Source: Candidatus Uhrbacteria bacterium (GTDB lineage Bacteria; Patescibacteriota; Patescibacteriia; UBA9934). Taken from it: DNA of 52,395 bases. The notes below the pieces were generated by a model that saw nothing but the letters and a program-made list of their open reading frames with translations, was not told the origin of the DNA and ran no database searches. Position numbers and translations under genes: made by a program. Shown here one piece after another: positions 48,711 to 52,395 of this stretch. Numbering within the stretch: the first letter of the stretch is position 1; every line of letters begins with the position of its first letter. Where the stretch lies: NCBI GenBank assembly GCA_943350635.1, contig CALRAI010000004.1, positions 1 through 52,395 on the forward strand. The letters are read 5' to 3'.

Positions 48711-49469
48711 CTATCCTAGCGTATTCCAAATTCCACTAAACAATTGCCGTAAGTTCTCTGCCATCATTGCGTCGTGGATTTCGATAAGAGAGTATGGGTG
48801 TTGTTTGGTGTTGATCATGGTTATGAAGCTCCCCATCACCCAGGTTGTTGCGGTGAATGACGCTGCGCCGTTCCAGAATCGGATCTGGCGATTAGTGTAG
48901 CCCTTTGTTTTCATCGACTCTTCGACATCTGATTCGTTGCTGAGAAGATGTAATTTTGGTGGATTCGCTTGTTGCCAATACCAATCAATCCATTCTTGAT
49001 AGTGTTCGACTAGGCTTGGATCTTGGAATCCCCAATACTGCGTTTTTGTTTTTTGAATGCTCGCGTTCCACAGCGGCGTTTGCTTGTATAAATAGCTTTC
49101 GATCTCCTCTTCCGGAATAAACACAATCTTCGGAATTGAATACTTCGAGCTCTGCGCGATTTTCTTCAGTTCGCTAATAGCTTGATTCACCGTCGCCTTT
49201 TTTGTGTCGAGTGCTTTTTGTTCGCGATTCACGAGAATAGCGAGATCCTCTGGCTGTTTTGCGATAAGTGATCGCGAAGAACCGCCGAGATCTTCAAGAA
49301 TAACGCCTTTCTTCACCAACTCTTTCGAAACACTGTAAACGGTTGGCCTACTAATCCGCGTTAACTTCGCAATCTCCGCTGGAGTCATCGCTCCGTGCTG
49401 CAGCAACGCCAAATACACCTCGCTTTCCTTGTCGCTAAACCCTAGTTTTCCGAGCGTTTGTTTTGACAT
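48711..49469 (-). CDS. TrmB-like transcriptional regulator 1
   Basis: 252 residues. The N-terminal winged helix (KLGFSDKESEVYLALLQHGA, MTPAEIAKLTRISRPTVYSV) matches TrmB regulators. The rest (about residues 110-252) is a PLD-like ligand domain common in CPR (EEEIESYLYKQTP, WNASIQKTKTQYWGFQDP). It probably senses a small molecule and controls nearby genes; the target is unknown. TATCTC ends 8 bases before the ATG. The palindrome array lies just after its stop. Confidence 0.85.
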   Translation of the reverse strand: MSKQTLGKLGFSDKESEVYLALLQHGAMTPAEIAKLTRISRPTVYSVSKELVKKGVILEDLGGSSRSLIAKQPEDLAILVNREQKALDTKKATVNQAISELKKIAQSSKYSIPKIVFIPEEEIESYLYKQTPLWNASIQKTKTQYWGFQDPSLVEHYQEWIDWYWQQANPPKLHLLSNESDVEESMKTKGYTNRQIRFWNGAASFTATTWVMGSFITMINTKQHPYSLIEIHDAMMAENLRQLFSGIWNTLG

Positions 49470-49495
49470 ATGTGATTGAGATACCGATTCTCATT

Positions 49496-49578
49496 CATCC
49501 TGAGGCACGCCGAAGGATCTCTCGTAGGTTATTCGGAGTTATTCCATCGAGAGATTCTTCGCATGCGCTCAGAATGAC
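49496..49578. repeat. REP-like inverted repeat
   Basis: Arms of about 30 bp, TCATCCTGAGGCACGCCGAA... (49496-49525) and its partner (49549-49578), with several mismatches. The TCATTCTGAGCGCAGCGAAGAAT type is widespread. The gap 49470-49774 holds this repeat, twin AAGCTTTAT units and a promoter-like TGGACA-17-TATTGT (-10 at 49730-49735); no other gene is seen. Confidence 0.7.
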
Positions 49579-49774
49579 TGAAATTTCATTCCAGAATCTG
49601 ATTATTCCCTCATTCTCTCTCATCGTGGGCAAGTTGTCAACAGTTCATCAACAGCATAAAAAGCTTTATGTAGTAAGCTTTATATGAATATTACGTCTAT
49701 ACGATGTGGACAAAAGTGCGGATTTTTGGTATTGTGGTTTGTTCAAGAGTGATCACCGATTGGCGGTATGAAAC

Positions 49775-50233
49775 TTGGGCAAAACACCTTGGAATAACAA
49801 CATAAACATTCTCATTGTGAAAGACTTACAAGCTGAAGATCTTGAACACGATACGATGGTTCTGATGCACGAAAATTATGACGAGGCTGTTTCCAAATAC
49901 GGTCTTAAAATGGCTTTGGCGCATGCGGATCCTCGTATATATTCTGATTATGTTGAATCTTTCGAAGTGATTGGCCGAGCAAAAATTCCTGATAATTCTT
50001 GCGGAAATGTTATTTATGCACTTCTAAATCAGTTTCCGGATTCGATGACGGTAAGTTTCTTTCTTGGCATCTCTCCGTTATTTCTGGAACTTTTTCTAGC
50101 GGGACAAAAGCAGGACGATAGCGTAGCGCGAGGATTGAGATGGCACTCATCTCTCCTCGCGCCCATTTCCCAGAAGCTGAATGGTCGGCTTCTCGGATCC
50201 GGAACTCTTCAACACTTCGAGGTACTTCAATGA
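49775..50233 (+). CDS. Hypothetical protein (start uncertain)
   Basis: Up to 152 residues, starting at TTG 49775; GTG 49817 or a later ATG are possible. No family was recognised. It is soluble with acidic N-terminal parts (LQAEDLEHDTMVLMHENYDE) and a hydrophobic centre (VSFFLGISPLFLELFLAGQK). The stop overlaps the start of the next gene (ATGA), so both are translated from one message. A nine-codon ATG frame (49768-49797) before it runs in another phase, which could be a leader peptide. Confidence 0.5.
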   Translation: MGKTPWNNNINILIVKDLQAEDLEHDTMVLMHENYDEAVSKYGLKMALAHADPRIYSDYVESFEVIGRAKIPDNSCGNVIYALLNQFPDSMTVSFFLGISPLFLELFLAGQKQDDSVARGLRWHSSLLAPISQKLNGRLLGSGTLQHFEVLQ

Positions 50234-51114
50234 CATTCCTTCAAACTCAAACAAATGCCCCTTTTCAATCTCGCACTCATCCGACACGTATTCGTACGGA
50301 AAATGTAGAAGTTGATGATATTATTTGTGTAGATGAAAGGTATTTTATGCTCGTCCAATCCATTGATATGCGTTGGATTTCTGGGTGCCGTATTGAGGAC
50401 GGTTCTCTTGTTTCTGCAGCGTATGATGGTGCAAGAACTAGTTCGTGGTATGTTCAGGAAGAATTCGGTGGCCTTGCGGCCCTCATTGTACGCAACACGG
50501 CAGGGTTTCCTCACTATCACCCCCATTCCATGTACGCCACCATACGTAACCCTCGGTTTAACCTTAGTAAAATCACCGATAAACAAGACGTGCTCGCTGC
50601 AATCGTGATGCACCCTGATTCTGGTGGGAAGTTACGCGGAGAAGCACTCGGTCTTATTCGAGAGCAGTCGTTGTTTGCTGCTCTTGTGATGCATCCCGAT
50701 TTTGATACGCGCCTGATTCCTGCGGCTTTTGCTCGTATTCAGGATCAAGAGCTGAAGGACCGTTTCGTCATGACCCAAGTGTCTGCTAGGCTGCTTTCCG
50801 CTTATTACGAAGACAATCCGTATATCGATGCAGAACGCGCTGCAATTGCTAGGGCTACGGACATTGATTTGCTCTTAAGAGTTCTTCGCATTCGCGAGTG
50901 CTTCAGAGATTTGATTTTTGATCGCATTGCTTTGATGAAGTGTGTTGGATTGTGTGGTTTTTCGGATGAGAATGCAGCTCTTCTTCGACGACAAATCACG
51001 TACAGCATCGAAAGCCTCGAAAGCAGTATTCGGTTTATGGAAGGTCCAAGGGCATGTCGAAAAAATTATAACGACTATGTTCTTAGGGTGAAATGGCTCA
51101 AGGCATGGCTCTAG
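50230..51114 (+). CDS. Hypothetical protein, HEAT-like helical repeats
   Basis: 294 residues from ATG 50230, overlapping the upstream stop. After a Thr/Gln-rich start, residues 20-130 look like a small beta-rich domain (VEVDDIICVDERYFMLVQSI). From about residue 130 short helical repeats such as KQDVLAAIVMHPDSGGKLRG and FAALVMHPDFDTRLIPAAF recur with period near 25-40, like HEAT-type repeats. No family was recognised. A terminator follows at 51138. Confidence 0.6.
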   Translation: MTFLQTQTNAPFQSRTHPTRIRTENVEVDDIICVDERYFMLVQSIDMRWISGCRIEDGSLVSAAYDGARTSSWYVQEEFGGLAALIVRNTAGFPHYHPHSMYATIRNPRFNLSKITDKQDVLAAIVMHPDSGGKLRGEALGLIREQSLFAALVMHPDFDTRLIPAAFARIQDQELKDRFVMTQVSARLLSAYYEDNPYIDAERAAIARATDIDLLLRVLRIRECFRDLIFDRIALMKCVGLCGFSDENAALLRRQITYSIESLESSIRFMEGPRACRKNYNDYVLRVKWLKAWL

Positions 51115-51137
51115 GAGTTACATTGCGCACGTTACGG

Positions 51138-51177
51138 CCGAGCTTGCGGAGAAATCTGCGGGCTCGGTTTTGTTTTC
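51138..51177 (+). terminator. Terminator after the two unknown genes
   Basis: CCGAGCTTGCGGA pairs with TCTGCGGGCTCGG (three G-T pairs), then TTTTGTTTT. Confidence 0.75.
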
Positions 51178-51221
51178 ATTATTCCTGAACCTTTACGATT
51201 TTCCAGAGCTCGGCGTTTTGC

Positions 51222-52016
51222 TTACCACACCGGTTCCGTTTTTTCACCAAAAGAATGAAGCGCATCGAACGTTGCGCCAAGAATGTCTGCGATGCCTTGG
51301 TGGGTGATGGTCATGACGAGGGCGGTTTCGGGGAAGAGGAAGGCCACTTTATTTTGGTAAATGAACATGAGCTGTTGCATCTTGAGAATCGATTCTGGCA
51401 TCAGCGCAAGATTCCATTTTCGCGACTGCATGCGTTCGAAGTTTTCCGAAGAAAGTAAGCTTCGGGGCACGGTTTGGCATTCCTCGGTGAAGAGCGCTTT
51501 TGTGCTGATTGTACGGTCAACGATTCGTGAAAAGAAAATGCTCCAGGTTTCGTGGCTGAGGAGTTTTAATTCCTGCTCCATCGATGCTTTTCCTTGCAGA
51601 ACACGAAACAATGATCCGATTGGCATTGAAGAAATTTCGTCGTATACCCTGAAGTATCCAGTTCGTGATTCTGACACTTCGATCATCGGTGTTTCTGCAG
51701 ACGCTTTTTGCGCAGCTTCGAGTTGCGGAACAAGGCCTCGAAGATCCGTCGCCCATTGGCTCACTTTTCCTGAAAGCTCACTCGGCGCAATCGGAATGAA
51801 GATTTGGAGCTGACCCTTTCGAGATTCTTTTAACAATCCGTCGCGAACTAGCTTTTTGACGTGAAAATAGACTTTTGTTCTTCCCTCTCCTGTTTTTTGC
51901 GCGATCTGTGTTGCGGTTCCCGATCCAAGAGAGAGCGCCGCGAGATACGTTTCGGCCTCAATCGCGCTTCGACCGAGGTGAACGAAGATGGTTTTGATTT
52001 CAGTTTGGAGGCTCAT
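51222..52016 (-). CDS. TrmB-like transcriptional regulator 2
   Basis: 264 residues. The winged helix (IFVHLGRSAIEAETYLAALS, then KTGEGRTKVYFHVKKLVRDG) leads to a ligand domain of about 150 residues (RTGYFRVYDEISSMPIGSLF). It is a distant relative of the regulator at 48711-49469, with the same build. It diverges from the GC-rich gene at 52187. TATTCT ends 9 bases before the ATG. Its targets are not known; the divergent gene is one candidate. Confidence 0.8.
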   Translation of the reverse strand: MSLQTEIKTIFVHLGRSAIEAETYLAALSLGSGTATQIAQKTGEGRTKVYFHVKKLVRDGLLKESRKGQLQIFIPIAPSELSGKVSQWATDLRGLVPQLEAAQKASAETPMIEVSESRTGYFRVYDEISSMPIGSLFRVLQGKASMEQELKLLSHETWSIFFSRIVDRTISTKALFTEECQTVPRSLLSSENFERMQSRKWNLALMPESILKMQQLMFIYQNKVAFLFPETALVMTITHQGIADILGATFDALHSFGEKTEPVW

Positions 52017-52072
52017 ATATTTGGCAGAATACAGCGAAGTTTATAATCTGTCAAATAAAATTTGCTACAGAA

Positions 52073-52124
52073 TTTGGCCTATGTTAGCAAAATAGTTGAA
52101 ACATTGCCAAAAAAATGCTATAGT
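52073..52124 (+). promoter_or_regulatory. Promoter of a GC-rich cassette with palindromic motif
   Basis: TTGAAA (52096-52101), a 17-base spacer and TATAGT (52119-52124) with TGC before it. The motif TTTGGCCTATGTTAGCAAAA (52073-52092) lies 3 bases before the -35. It is related to the motifs at 27139 and 37104, but the spacing to the -35 differs. Confidence 0.55.
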
Positions 52125-52186
52125 GTTTTGTCGAGCGATGAACGCAAACCATCGTCGACCAACTTCCCTCATCCTTCGAGGTTCTC

Positions 52187-52395
52187 ATGCTCCTTCACTC
52201 TTCCACCGAAGTCATCGATACCATCGTTGCCCGTCTTCTCAATGCCACCGGTCCGATTGCCGTTATGGCTGGCCACTTCTCCCTCGTCCACCATCGCCAG
52301 ACCGGCAAGCTCGTTCCTGGTGTGATTGATGATATTGAAGACGAAGCAACACGGAACTTCGTTGCCCAGCATCACTACATGGGCAGCTTTCCACT
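52187..52395 (+). CDS. Hypothetical GC-rich cassette protein (3' end outside window)
   Basis: At least 69 residues from ATG 52187, preceded by GAGG 5 bases upstream. The visible N-terminus (MLLHSSTEVIDTIVARLLNA, then GPIAVMAGHFSLVHHRQTG) has no signal peptide. GC-rich codon use, the extended -10 promoter and the leader style match the cassettes at 5058-8362, 26515-27036 and 40183. No family was recognised. Confidence 0.55.
   Translation, partial: MLLHSSTEVIDTIVARLLNATGPIAVMAGHFSLVHHRQTGKLVPGVIDDIEDEATRNFVAQHHYMGSFP

Noticed and set aside
1-52395. CRISPR arrays or cas genes
   Set aside because: No regularly spaced direct repeats or Cas signatures were seen; the palindromes at 48.3-48.7 kb are irregularly spaced inverted repeats.
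1-52395. Alternative genetic code (TGA as Gly)
   Set aside because: TGA ends several genes at family-typical lengths, for example the flippase, where the next gene overlaps the stop.

Overview
The window looks like chromosomal DNA of a Candidate Phyla Radiation (Patescibacteria, Parcubacteria-like) bacterium. This placement is inference. It rests on six adjacent two-helix pilin-like proteins of the CPR type, TrmB-type regulators, an ORF6N protein, small coiled-coil proteins, a diversity-generating retroelement with an Avd protein, and many genes whose -10 box sits only 6-10 bases before the start codon. TGA is used as a stop throughout, so the genetic code is standard. The dnaN-dnaA / rpmH-rnpA-yidD block at 41.6-45.8 kb marks the likely replication origin.

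Layout. 0-4.8 kb: a secreted Ig-like protein (cut by the window edge), an MFS transporter, and a flippase/O-antigen-ligase pair. 5.0-8.4 kb: a GC-rich cassette region of two secreted proteins and a multi-pass membrane protein of unknown function. 8.4-11.05 kb: six pilin-like paralogues. 11-15.5 kb: sugar-binding lipoprotein, galU, two tRNA-Ser, MscL, HNH nuclease. 15.7-19.77 kb: a copper operon (csoR, copA, HMA-TauE/SafE, cupredoxin) with a CsoR-type operator inside its promoter. 19.8-24.6 kb: small metabolic genes, a RelE/RHH toxin-antitoxin pair, phosphoglucose/phosphomannose isomerase, ferredoxin and its reductase. 24.6-27.1 kb: a diversity-generating retroelement (DGR). 27.2-41.6 kb: cysteine desulfurase, thioredoxin-like protein, VIT1-type transporter, Pif1-like helicase, a second toxin-antitoxin pair, ABC exporter, tRNA-Cys, 3D-domain protein, class A penicillin-binding protein and another GC-rich cassette. 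41.6-45.8 kb: origin region. 45.9-52.4 kb: HD hydrolase, endonuclease IV, ORF6N protein with a palindrome array, two TrmB-like regulators, two unknown linked genes, and the start of one more GC-rich cassette.

The main discovery is the DGR. On the minus strand lie a target gene with a 122-bp variable repeat (VR), a 122-bp template repeat (TR) 486 bp away, and a reverse transcriptase with LGNLTSQ and YADD motifs. An avd gene sits between TR and reverse transcriptase on the opposite strand. TR and VR align without gaps. Of 21 differences, 20 fall on TR adenines (coding strand), the signature of adenine-directed mutagenic retrohoming.

Other signals the genes do not explain: (i) a long hairpin present twice (35.57 and 44.51 kb) with compensatory base changes in its outer stem; (ii) four palindromes upstream of the ORF6N gene that echo a perfect 33-bp palindrome inside it; (iii) two start architectures, leaderless-like for ordinary genes and Shine-Dalgarno-led for the GC-rich cassettes; (iv) a shared palindromic motif upstream of several promoters. 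GC content and codon usage were judged by eye, and no database search was possible.
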